Assembly: GCA_029858245.1 (NCBI GenBank) | Contig: JAOUFL010000048.1 | Coordinates: 1-11,787 of the forward strand | Direction: 5' to 3' | DNA from: Candidatus Zixiibacteriota bacterium | GTDB lineage: Bacteria > Zixibacteria > MSB-5A5 > RBG-16-43-9 | Length of the DNA stretch: 11,787 nucleotides | Shown here: in pieces, positions 1-6,734 of the stretch | Layout: every line of letters begins with the position of its first letter | How positions within the stretch are numbered: the stretch's first letter is position 1 | Program-made: the position numbers and the translations under genes | The notes under the pieces: generated by a model | The model's database searches: none | Told to the model about the DNA's origin: nothing | What the model saw: the letters and a program-made list of their open reading frames with translations, nothing else

Positions 1-1
1 A

Positions 2-421
2 TTTATCCAGAAAAAAACAAAATATAACCCCTTGATCATAGGAATTTCTGCTATATTCAACCTCTTGATGAATTATCTACTCATTCCTCCATACGGTATG
101 CTGGGTGCAGCTGTGGCTTCATTTTCTTCTTATCTTTTAATGGATCTTTTAGCTTATCTGATAAACCTTCGAATTTACCCTATACCTTACGAAGGGGTAA
201 GGATTTTGAAGATTATCATAGTTACGATTTTGTTATTTTTTGTGTTAAATCAAATACAGATAAGTTCCTGGAAAGGAGAACTCCTATATAAACTATCGAT
301 ACTTCCCTTGTTCCCATTGCTCTTATGGGTATCAGGTTTTTTTACTTCCAATGAGTTAAGAAGAGCCAAAAATTTTATGCCTTCTCTATTAGAGAAACTT
401 AAGCTTAAGAAGGTCAATTAA
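2..421 (+). CDS. Wzx-type polysaccharide flippase, C-terminal part (5' end outside window)
   Basis: The reading frame is open from base 2 with no stop, so the gene begins before the window and 139 codons are visible. A TTG at 32 is internal, not a start. The fragment is very hydrophobic, with about four membrane segments near residues 10-27, 33-58, 69-87 and 97-114, and a short basic cytoplasmic tail (KLKLKK). The stretch NLLMNYLLIPPYGMLGAA matches the signature of the C-terminal domain of polysaccharide-biosynthesis MATE/MOP flippases (N-x-x-L-N-x-x-L-I-P-x-Y-G-x-x-G-A-A). Members move lipid-linked oligosaccharide units across the inner membrane. It is followed after 11 nt by a glycosyltransferase, which fits a Wzx/Wzy locus. 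A MurJ-like lipid II flippase is less likely given the neighbours. The missing N-terminal half prevents a subfamily call. Confidence 0.85.
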   Translation, partial: FIQKKTKYNPLIIGISAIFNLLMNYLLIPPYGMLGAAVASFSSYLLMDLLAYLINLRIYPIPYEGVRILKIIIVTILLFFVLNQIQISSWKGELLYKLSILPLFPLLLWVSGFFTSNELRRAKNFMPSLLEKLKLKKVN

Positions 422-432
422 TTTCTTTGCCT

Positions 433-1794
433 ATGAAAAAAAGGGTTTTAATAATCAGTTATAATTTCCCACCTCTGGGAGGTGGCGGAGTTCAAAGGAC
501 TCTTAAATTCGCAAAATATCTACCTCTTTTCGAATGGGAGCCTGTAATTCTCAGCGTTTCTAACCCGGATTCACCTATATGGGATCACTCGCTTCTGAGT
601 GAACTTCCTCCTGATATAAAGACCATCCGAGTTTTCTCTTTTGAGATAACCAGATGGGAAAGAAAATTCTTAAGTTTTTTTAAATCCCGTATCAAATCCT
701 CTAATAATAAAAAGGAGGTTCAGCTTAAATCTTCCGGTAATGCCAACCCTATCAACCCCCGACTGAAGAGCTTTTTTAAAAAAATATATTTATTCCTCAC
801 CTCCTGGTTGAGAATCCCTGATCATAAGGTGGGATGGATTCCCTTTGCTCTATTAGAAGGACTCTCTTTGATTAATTCCCGGAAAATTGACCTGATCTAT
901 GTAACTTCACCTCCTCATTCCTCTCAGTTGCTCGGTCTGCTCTTAAGCAAGCTAACCCGCAAGCCCTGGGTAGCTGATTTCCGGGATGATTGGCTCGAGG
1001 ACGTATATAAGATAAGTAAATTTTCCAGACTCCGCCTGAAATTTGAAAAATATTTATCCCGAAAGGTATTTTCCAAAGCTTCCTATGTCATAGCCAATAC
1101 CGAATTTAAAAAAGAAATTTATCAAAGAAATTATCCCGAGGCTAAGGGGATTGAGACTATTTATAACGGGTTTGATGCCGAAGATTTAAATAGAGCCAAA
1201 CAGGCAAAGGACAGATGGCAGGATGATAAATTCCATATATGCCATTCAGGTTATTTCTATCCGGGTACAGCTCTTCCTCTTTTGGAGATCTTAAAAGATT
1301 TTTTCTGTGAGAATCCTGCTTTAAGAGGAAAAATCCAATTTGACGTGGTGGGTTACCTGGAGCAAGAATACAGGGAATGGATTAGCCGGAACAACCTTTC
1401 AGGGGAGATAAAGTACTGGGGGTATGTTGACCATATCTCCTCCGTTAATTTTTTACTTAAAAGTCACCTTCTCCTTCATTTAACAGGTTCAGGCGGAGAT
1501 TTCTGGAAAGGTGTGGTGGCAGGAAAGCTCTTTGAATATCTCGCTAGTGGAAAACCGATTTTATCTTTTACCCAAAAAGACGGGGAAAGTGAAAAGATAA
1601 TCAGTCAGTCGAATTCTGGTTGGGTATTTTCCCTGACAGAACCGCAGGAGATTAAGGATAAATTGAAAGAGCTGTATAGGCTTTATTTAAAGGATGAATT
1701 GAGAGTTGAGCAGAATAAACTTTTCATCCAGGAATTCGAAAGAAAAAATTTAACCCAAAAACTCAGCTCCGTCTTTGAAAAGTGTCTAAGCTGA
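433..1794 (+). CDS. GT4-like (GT-B fold) glycosyltransferase
   Basis: This is a 453-residue cytoplasmic or membrane-peripheral enzyme that probably transfers a sugar from a nucleotide donor to the growing lipid-linked oligosaccharide. It opens with a Rossmann strand and glycine-rich loop (VLIISYNFPP, then LGGGGVQRTLKFAKYL at residues 15-30), typical of the acceptor-side domain. WVADFRDDW at 179-187 and an NGFD motif at 245-248 mark the domain transition. The C-terminal donor-binding half shows HSGYFYPG (271-278) and KLFEYLASGKPIL (365-377), the position of the family's acidic donor-binding motif. ATG at 433 is preferred over an in-frame TTG two codons earlier. The nearest SD-like AAGAAGGT (407-413) is too far from either, so the start is not settled. 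It lies 11 nt after the flippase and 13 nt before the deacetylase. Sugar specificity cannot be read from sequence. Confidence 0.88.
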   Translation: MKKRVLIISYNFPPLGGGGVQRTLKFAKYLPLFEWEPVILSVSNPDSPIWDHSLLSELPPDIKTIRVFSFEITRWERKFLSFFKSRIKSSNNKKEVQLKSSGNANPINPRLKSFFKKIYLFLTSWLRIPDHKVGWIPFALLEGLSLINSRKIDLIYVTSPPHSSQLLGLLLSKLTRKPWVADFRDDWLEDVYKISKFSRLRLKFEKYLSRKVFSKASYVIANTEFKKEIYQRNYPEAKGIETIYNGFDAEDLNRAKQAKDRWQDDKFHICHSGYFYPGTALPLLEILKDFFCENPALRGKIQFDVVGYLEQEYREWISRNNLSGEIKYWGYVDHISSVNFLLKSHLLLHLTGSGGDFWKGVVAGKLFEYLASGKPILSFTQKDGESEKIISQSNSGWVFSLTEPQEIKDKLKELYRLYLKDELRVEQNKLFIQEFERKNLTQKLSSVFEKCLS

Positions 1795-1807
1795 AGATAA
1801 TGAGTTT

Positions 1808-2842
1808 ATGCTAAAAATATTTTTAAAAAAATTCATCAAATTCCTCCTGGTTAAATTGAGCTTGATTCGCTTTTTTTATCTTTTCGCTCCCAGGAATCGT
1901 TTGGTTATACTCAACTATCACAGGATAAGCGAAAAGAAAACCAGAGATAACCTGAGTGATTTTGACCTCGGAGTATCTGTGCAGAAATTCGAAAAACAGA
2001 TAAAATATCTAAATCGAAATTTCTCTGTTATCTCTTTCTCCAGGGCAGTTAACCTTTTAAAGAACGAAAACGATTGGCCCAGATTCCCGGTAGTGATAAG
2101 TTTTGATGACGGATATAGGGATGTTTATATACATGCCTTCCCCGTTTTGGAAAAATACAACCTTCCAGCAATGGTTTTTGTATCAACCGGCATCATTGAA
2201 GCGGGTGGTTTCTTCTGGTGGGACATTCTTAATGACATTGTTCAATCTAATCATCTCGAGGAAATAAAATTAGCTCTTGGCAACTGCAATGATCTGGAAT
2301 ATGAACTGGATTTGAGGTATCTTAAAAGTATTCATAACAAGAAGTTGTTCCTGGATAAGTTAACCGGAGAGTTTAAAAAACTTAAAGGAGAAAAAAGGGA
2401 TAAACTTTTAAACCTGCTTAAAAATCTTTTAAGACATGATAAAATAAAAGAAAGAGAAACACTCTCCTGGGGGGAGATCAAGGAGTTAAGAAAAGCGGGG
2501 ATTGAATTCGGGTCACATACTCATAACCATTATCTTCTGACACTGGAAGAAGAAAAGACGGTGGAGAAAGAACTGACCTATTCAAAACAGCAACTGGAGG
2601 AGAATTTAAAGGAAAAAATAGAATACCTGTCTTATCCCAGCGGTCTTTATAACCCGGAGATCGAAAAAATTGTGCGAAGAACAGGATACCAATCTGCCTG
2701 CTCTAATCTCTATGGACACAATCATAAAGACACAAACCTATTAGCTTTAAAACGATTTAGTCTGGAAGAATCTCAAAGTTTAGATGATTTTACCATCTCA
2801 TTAGGAAGACTTTTTGGAGTTTTACCCTTTTTAAGCGAATAA
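1808..2842 (+). CDS. polysaccharide deacetylase family protein (NodB-like, CE4)
   Basis: This 344-residue protein is predicted to remove N- or O-acetyl groups from a polysaccharide with a metal-dependent CE4 (NodB) fold. Motif 1 is SFDDGY at residues 98-103 (D100 the likely base, D101 a metal ligand). Motif 2 is SHTHNH at 236-241, giving the H-x3-H metal pair H237/H241. A YPSG motif (276-279) matches the AYPYG-type element of many family members. NYHRI (36-40) is the usual N-terminal element. The first 28 residues are hydrophobic and basic without a clear cleavage site, so membrane attachment is possible. About 70 residues between motifs 1 and 2 after FFWWD (136-140) form a Lys-rich insertion, as in the FWWD subgroup. 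Catalytic residues appear intact. It is the third gene of the flippase operon, suggesting action on the exported polymer or its precursor. The target sugar is unknown. Confidence 0.9.
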   Translation: MLKIFLKKFIKFLLVKLSLIRFFYLFAPRNRLVILNYHRISEKKTRDNLSDFDLGVSVQKFEKQIKYLNRNFSVISFSRAVNLLKNENDWPRFPVVISFDDGYRDVYIHAFPVLEKYNLPAMVFVSTGIIEAGGFFWWDILNDIVQSNHLEEIKLALGNCNDLEYELDLRYLKSIHNKKLFLDKLTGEFKKLKGEKRDKLLNLLKNLLRHDKIKERETLSWGEIKELRKAGIEFGSHTHNHYLLTLEEEKTVEKELTYSKQQLEENLKEKIEYLSYPSGLYNPEIEKIVRRTGYQSACSNLYGHNHKDTNLLALKRFSLEESQSLDDFTISLGRLFGVLPFLSE

Positions 2843-2875
2843 GTCCTGGAGAAGGGTTAACTATAAATTCAAAGA

Positions 2876-4042
2876 ATGAATGATAAATTTATTTTAAGAA
2901 AAATCACCACATCGCAGGAATTCAAGGAACTCAAGGATAAATGGAACTACCTATTGGAGCAAAGCTCACAACCCAATGTATTCCTCACCTGGGAGTGGCT
3001 TTACACCTGGTGGGAGTTTTACTCTCCCGGATATAAACTTTTCATTCTTCTGATATCTGATCAGGAGGGAAATCTCCTGGGAATAGCCCCTTTGTGTTCA
3101 GCCCTGATCACTCCTCTGAAATTGAAAACATTAAAATTTTTAGGAACTGAAGAGGTGTGTTCAGACCATCTCGATTTCATCTTAAGCAAAGGAATGGAAA
3201 AAGAATTACTATCTATCTTCTTCAGGTACCTGAGAGAAAATCCCAAAGAGTGGGACCTTTTAGATTTAACCGATCTGAGCGAAAAATCAAATGCTATCTA
3301 CTTCATTCAGATATGGTCCAGTGAAAATACCTACCTTTTTTCCGTTAACACCTGGACTATTTGTCCTTATGCCAGTCTGCCCGATAACTGGGAAGCTTTT
3401 TTAAAACAGCTATCAGCCAACTCCAGGAAGGACATAAGACGCCAACTGAGGTTATTAGACGAATCTAAAAAAATCAATTTTTCAATTGTTAAGAACAGGG
3501 ATATGGTGATACCATCGATGGAAAAACTTTTTTGCCTGCATACAAAAAGATGGAGCACCATAGGTGAAGAAGGGGTTTTTCAGAGAGACAGGTTTACAGG
3601 ATTTCACAGAAAGATAGCCCAGCTTTTCTTCGACAAGGGCTGGCTGTTGATATTTGAGCTCTCGGCTGATAAGAGGTTCATTGCCATTTATTACAACTTC
3701 TTATATTCAAACAGAATCTACTCCTACCAGTCAGGTATCGATTCTGCCTGGGATAATTTCAGTCCAGGAACTGTTGCCCTTTCCTTGACCATTAAATCTG
3801 CCATCCTGAACGGGATTAAGGAATTTGATTTTTTAAGAGGAGATGCTCCTTATAAATATAAATGGACCGATAAAAACAGAATGAATTTACAACTCCGGGT
3901 ATGGAATGAAAATTTAAAAGCAGACTTCTACAGAAATGCTATTCTTTATCTGGATAAAACTAAAAAGTATGCCAAAAAATATTTGCCTGATTTTGCGATA
4001 AAGATATTCAGAGCTTTATGGAGAAAATTTGGGATTGTGTAA
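2876..4042 (+). CDS. GNAT-fold acyltransferase of the CelD/BcsL (Acetyltransf_6) type
   Basis: This 388-residue soluble protein resembles the CelD/BcsL family common in cellulose and exopolysaccharide clusters, presumed to acylate sugars or carrier-linked intermediates from an acyl-CoA donor. The N-terminal half has the family's FLTWEWLYTWWEFY stretch (residues 36-49) and LLGIAPL (67-73). The GNAT core lies near 175-330, with a basic NSRKDIRRQLRLL stretch (182-194), a strand around FIAIYYNFLYSNRIYSYQSG (268-287), FSPGTV (295-300) and the diagnostic DFLRGDAPYKYKW (318-330). Only a distant SD-like GGAGAAGGG (2848-2856, 19 nt upstream) precedes the ATG; no better in-frame start is seen. It is the last gene of the first operon, 33 nt after the deacetylase. 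A role in placing acyl groups opposite the neighbouring deacetylase is inference. The C-terminal tail (350-388) is basic and may be peripheral to membrane. Confidence 0.8.
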   Translation: MNDKFILRKITTSQEFKELKDKWNYLLEQSSQPNVFLTWEWLYTWWEFYSPGYKLFILLISDQEGNLLGIAPLCSALITPLKLKTLKFLGTEEVCSDHLDFILSKGMEKELLSIFFRYLRENPKEWDLLDLTDLSEKSNAIYFIQIWSSENTYLFSVNTWTICPYASLPDNWEAFLKQLSANSRKDIRRQLRLLDESKKINFSIVKNRDMVIPSMEKLFCLHTKRWSTIGEEGVFQRDRFTGFHRKIAQLFFDKGWLLIFELSADKRFIAIYYNFLYSNRIYSYQSGIDSAWDNFSPGTVALSLTIKSAILNGIKEFDFLRGDAPYKYKWTDKNRMNLQLRVWNENLKADFYRNAILYLDKTKKYAKKYLPDFAIKIFRALWRKFGIV

Positions 4043-4044
4043 AA

Positions 4045-4065
4045 CTTTTAGTAAAAGGTGTTTTT
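4045..4065 (+). terminator. weak candidate intrinsic terminator after the flippase operon
   Basis: A five-base-pair hairpin CTTTT/AAAAG (4045-4049 with 4053-4057, loop AGT) starts 3 nt after the stop codon. It is followed by GTG and five T residues at 4061-4065. The position fits the end of the first operon, but the stem is short and mostly A-T, so it may not terminate well. Confidence 0.3.
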
Positions 4066-4109
4066 ATCAGGAATTCTTTTTAACTGTTTTGTTTTTGAGT
4101 AGATTTTTT

Positions 4110-4132
4110 AACTTGTTTCATTACAACAAGTT
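4110..4132. promoter_or_regulatory. 8-bp perfect inverted repeat, candidate upstream activator site
   Basis: AACTTGTT (4110-4117) and its exact reverse complement AACAAGTT (4125-4132) flank a 7-nt spacer. No T-tract follows on either strand, so it does not look like a terminator. Its centre (4121) lies about 137 bp upstream of the start point predicted from the -24/-12 element at 4231-4247. Bacterial enhancer-binding proteins that activate sigma-54 polymerase usually bind at roughly this distance. The DNA between is very A/T-rich. Binding by any protein is inference. Confidence 0.4.
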
Positions 4133-4224
4133 CAAGAGGAAAATTGTTAAGCCAGGCAAATTCTGTTCAAAAAAAATGCATTATCTAAAAGATTTTTAAA
4201 AATAACCTGTTATCGTTTACGAAC

Positions 4225-4253
4225 TTAGAATTGGCATAATCATTGCGTATAAT
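4225..4253 (+). promoter_or_regulatory. alternative overlapping sigma-70-type promoter
   Basis: TATAAT at 4248-4253 is a perfect -10 hexamer. With a 17-bp spacer the -35 position would be TTAGAA (4225-4230), which matches TTGACA at only three of six bases. The TTGGCA at 4231 is only 11 bp away and cannot serve. A basal promoter overlapping the -24/-12 element is possible. If used, transcription would start near 4260, almost the same place. Confidence 0.3.
4231..4247 (+). promoter_or_regulatory. sigma-54 (RpoN)-type -24/-12 promoter for the exported protein gene
   Basis: TTGGCATA, four bases, then TTGCG gives the invariant GG at 4233-4234 and GC at 4245-4246 with exactly 10 bp between them. 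This matches the family consensus TGGCACG-N4-TTGC at all key positions except C-G after TGGCA. The expected transcription start is near 4258, leaving a leader of about 18 nt that contains the Shine-Dalgarno. In a scan by eye of the other + strand TGGCA occurrences, none was followed by a correctly spaced TTGC. A perfect TATAAT overlaps its downstream edge, so a sigma-70-type reading remains possible. Confidence 0.6.
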
Positions 4254-4262
4254 TTTTCAGAT

Positions 4263-4269
4263 AAGGAGG
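4263..4269 (+). promoter_or_regulatory. strong Shine-Dalgarno that fixes the start at 4276
   Basis: AAGGAGG ends 6 nt before the ATG at 4276. It is the strongest ribosome site in the window and shows that the in-frame TTG at 4243, which lies inside the promoter element, is not the start. Confidence 0.85.
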
Positions 4270-4275
4270 AAATTT

Positions 4276-6537
4276 ATGAGAAAAAAAATATTTATTCTAT
4301 CGAGTGCTCTGTTGTATGTGATTTTATTCATAACCACTTCCTGGTCTAAAGGTCCGACCCATCCCTCCCTTAACACCTTTGGACACAGCACCCCTGGAAA
4401 CAGTGATACCTCCACATCATGGTTTCAATTTATGAATACTCATATAGACTGGCAGACCAGTGGAAAAGACTGGTATTTTCCTCATTATACCAGAAATCAG
4501 CCAGTAGGTGCCTACTGGAACATTCATCATATCGTTGATATGGGTACAGATTATAACAACTTGAAAACCTGGTTTGAATCCAGAGGGTATAATTTCGAGG
4601 AAGCTTTAGCTCATTGGAACAACAATACTGCTCAGACTTTTGAGGGTAAAACCTATTTCAGACCAGGCTGGAACTGGAGTAACGATTCCAACTCAGATAG
4701 GGTCAGGGATTATCCTTCAGATTATGCCTCTCAGAACGAATTCACAGTTGGAAGCAACTGGGTTCGACATCCGGGTAGAAACTGGTCTGTTAATCAATGG
4801 CAGGGTGATTATCTCAGACTGGGATGGTGGGATGAGGGGGATACAGTTTCCTTCATTGTATCCAGAAATAGCGCGGACACACTATTTATATCGGGAACTA
4901 TACCCTCACATAATTATGTTTATTACCTGGTAGATGATATAAACGCCCCCAATCATAATGCTGTGGCACAGACGGAAAGTTTAGCTCATATAATGGTATA
5001 TTTTACCACCCAGATAGCTACAAATATAACCCATCCTGAGATAAGGCACTGGGGAGCACACGATTGCGCAGATATCTTAAGACAAAGAAGACCAGCATAT
5101 ACGGGACCGCTGGCTATTTTTCATGATAACATCTGGTTCGACCTTCCGGGAAGCAAGATGGGAAGGGCATCCTATTCAAGTATACCTCACTTTGGGGGTA
5201 CTATGCTTGAAACCGAGTTACAAACTAATTTCCATACCCACTTTAAAAATAGTTTAGCGGAAATAAAGGATAGCCTTACTCTGTATGTTTCAGGACAGAC
5301 CTATCTGGTGGGAAATGTAGGAAACTATTCTGATGAACAGTTTGACACCCTGTTGAAGCGTTGTGACGGTGTATGGTATGAGAGATGGACCGGTGTGGAC
5401 CAGCCAATAGGTAAGTTCAACCTGCACAAAGAAACCATAGAACGACATCAGGCTATGGAAAAATATACTTTTTTGAATATGTGCGGTGATGGTGAACTAA
5501 TCGGTTTAGACGACAGGGATAAGATATTCTCATTAGCCAGTTATTATATAACCTATGATGACAGAAGCTATTATCTTTTCGATACCAGCCCCAATTATGG
5601 TGTCAGGTTAGCTGATTCTATCAAATGGTGGTGTGGTTTGATGGGGATTGATATAGGTGCCCCTTTAGCCCCTGCTTTCACCATATACTCTGGTTCTATC
5701 TGGAGAAGAGATTTTTCTCAGGGAGTTGTCCTATTCAAGCCTAGGCCGGGAACCAGCTCTAACTATACCGATAGTGTTCTGGTGAGTTTAGGCGGGTATT
5801 TTTACAGATTGGATTCAGAAGGCAGAAATTCATCATCTGATTCGGTTAATCAGGTATATATTAAAAATGCCGAGGGAATAATCTTGCTCAATACCAGCGC
5901 GGCTCAATCCATGCTATTGCCCCCACAACCTCTGTCTCCTCAAAACGGTGCTATAGTGGATACTACCCAGCCAACCCTGATCATACAAAATACCCAGGAC
6001 CCGGAAGGCAGACCTCTGCTTTACTATTTCCATTTAGACAACACCGAGCAGTTCAACTCCCAGGCTAAAAAAGAATCCACCCCCTTTCAGTTAAATTATG
6101 AGGACAACAGCATCACCAAATGGACTGTCCCCACCGCACTGAGCTCCGGACTCTACTACTGGAGAAGCAGAGCTTATACCAACACTTTTCCCAGTGATAC
6201 CAGCCAGTTTTCTTCGGTTTATCTCTTCCGGGTTTCTACGGGGGTGGAAGATCCTCTCTCCGAGACCAACTTTTTTACACCGCATGTTTTTCCCAATCCC
6301 TTTAAACCCTCAGAAGGTGATAGTTATATTACCTTCAGAAACATCCCCTTATCCTCGAAGATATTCATCACGACTTTATCCGGGGAGTTGGTCCAGGAGC
6401 TATCCGGCAATACTTCAACTGATGTTATCTGGGATGTAAAAAACAGCGAGGGGAAGGATCTGGCTTCTGGAGTTTATTATTATCTGGTAGAGTTCTCCTC
6501 TGGAAGCACCTCTGGAAAGTTTGCCGTAATCCGATAA
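4276..6537 (+). CDS. exported protein: putative glycoside-hydrolase-like region, Ig/Fn3-like domain, T9SS-like sorting domain
   Basis: This 753-residue secreted protein starts at the ATG served by AAGGAGG. Residues 1-24 form a signal peptide (RKK, hydrophobic core, cleavage probably near SWS-K). The Trp-rich region about 40-540 resembles uncharacterised TIM-barrel hydrolase-like families (GHL15- or GH114-like). It shows IFHDNIWFD (281-289, D284), GNVGNY (346-351), DGVWYERW (364-371, E369), a 'GAPLAP' segment (461-466) and WRRDFSQGVVLFKP (476-489), followed by a small beta region. D284 and E369 are only candidate catalytic acids. An Ig/Fn3-like domain spans about 550-655 (starting PPQPLSPQNG, with YYWRSRAY at 627-634). 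The last 85-90 residues contain PNPFKPS (673-679), LSGELVQEL, SGVYYYLVEF and a final SGKFAVIR, typical of FlgD-Ig-like/T9SS sorting domains that direct proteins through the outer membrane. It has its own promoter. A polymer-cleaving role is inference, and homology of the middle region is uncertain. Confidence 0.72.
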   Translation: MRKKIFILSSALLYVILFITTSWSKGPTHPSLNTFGHSTPGNSDTSTSWFQFMNTHIDWQTSGKDWYFPHYTRNQPVGAYWNIHHIVDMGTDYNNLKTWFESRGYNFEEALAHWNNNTAQTFEGKTYFRPGWNWSNDSNSDRVRDYPSDYASQNEFTVGSNWVRHPGRNWSVNQWQGDYLRLGWWDEGDTVSFIVSRNSADTLFISGTIPSHNYVYYLVDDINAPNHNAVAQTESLAHIMVYFTTQIATNITHPEIRHWGAHDCADILRQRRPAYTGPLAIFHDNIWFDLPGSKMGRASYSSIPHFGGTMLETELQTNFHTHFKNSLAEIKDSLTLYVSGQTYLVGNVGNYSDEQFDTLLKRCDGVWYERWTGVDQPIGKFNLHKETIERHQAMEKYTFLNMCGDGELIGLDDRDKIFSLASYYITYDDRSYYLFDTSPNYGVRLADSIKWWCGLMGIDIGAPLAPAFTIYSGSIWRRDFSQGVVLFKPRPGTSSNYTDSVLVSLGGYFYRLDSEGRNSSSDSVNQVYIKNAEGIILLNTSAAQSMLLPPQPLSPQNGAIVDTTQPTLIIQNTQDPEGRPLLYYFHLDNTEQFNSQAKKESTPFQLNYEDNSITKWTVPTALSSGLYYWRSRAYTNTFPSDTSQFSSVYLFRVSTGVEDPLSETNFFTPHVFPNPFKPSEGDSYITFRNIPLSSKIFITTLSGELVQELSGNTSTDVIWDVKNSEGKDLASGVYYYLVEFSSGSTSGKFAVIR

Positions 6538-6600
6538 AAATATTATACCTTATTTTAGTTAATTATAACCACAAAAGAGAAAAACAAAACACGGGTTTAT

Positions 6601-6630
6601 AGATTAGTTATTTGGTTTTAATCTTTTTTT
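6601..6630 (+). terminator. candidate intrinsic terminator after the exported protein gene
   Basis: AGATTAG (6601-6607) can pair with TTAATCT (6618-6624), giving six A-T/G-C pairs plus one G-U, with a 10-nt loop. Seven T residues at 6624-6630 follow directly. It lies 63 nt after the stop codon. The stem is weak but the layout is right. It would separate the exported protein gene from the downstream operon. Confidence 0.4.
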
Positions 6631-6643
6631 GTTCCACCTCATA

Positions 6644-6660
6644 GGTTTATGTATTAAACC
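6644..6660. repeat. 6-bp perfect inverted repeat upstream of the second operon
   Basis: GGTTTA (6644-6649) and TAAACC (6655-6660) flank TGTAT. No T-tract follows, so it is not an obvious terminator. It sits 75 nt upstream of the ATG at 6735 and could be an operator half-pair. A short repeat like this can also arise by chance in A/T-rich DNA. Confidence 0.3.
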
Positions 6661-6686
6661 CTCGAAATTATTCTGCTTTTAAGTGA

Positions 6687-6721
6687 ATTAAAAAATTATG
6701 TTTTGTCAGATTAAAAAATTA
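6687..6721. repeat. two 12-bp exact direct repeats upstream of the second operon
   Basis: ATTAAAAAATTA occurs at 6687-6698 and again at 6710-6721, with starts 23 bp apart, roughly two helical turns. The second copy ends 13 nt before the ATG at 6735. The spacing is consistent with two protein sites on one face of the helix or with a curved promoter region. No convincing -35/-10 or -24/-12 pair was found in 6631-6734. Confidence 0.4.
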
Positions 6722-6734
6722 CTATCTTGTGAAT

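Noticed and set aside
3061..3561. Minus-strand open frames of 61 and 64 codons within the GNAT gene
   Set aside because: They lie wholly inside a well-supported + strand gene, have no ribosome site noted, and their translations show no recognisable domain.
4110..4132. Inverted repeat as a transcription terminator
   Set aside because: The T-run precedes the stem on the + strand, and no T-run follows the stem on either strand.
4231..4253. TTGGCA and TATAAT as a standard -35/-10 pair
   Set aside because: The spacing is only 11 bp, far from the 16-18 bp needed. TTGGCA fits a -24 element instead.
4243..4275. In-frame TTG at 4243 giving an 11-residue longer exported protein
   Set aside because: The extension lies across the -24/-12 element and the Shine-Dalgarno, and would put charged residues ahead of a proper signal peptide. 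The ATG at 4276 with AAGGAGG 6 nt upstream is clearly better.
6687..6721. Direct repeats as a CRISPR array or phage/plasmid iteron set
   Set aside because: There are only two 12-bp A/T-rich copies, with no further units, no cas genes and no replication gene.
6697..6731. TTGTCA (6703-6708) or TATGTT (6697-6702) as promoter hexamers for the Wzy operon
   Set aside because: Neither has a matching partner hexamer at 16-18 bp spacing.
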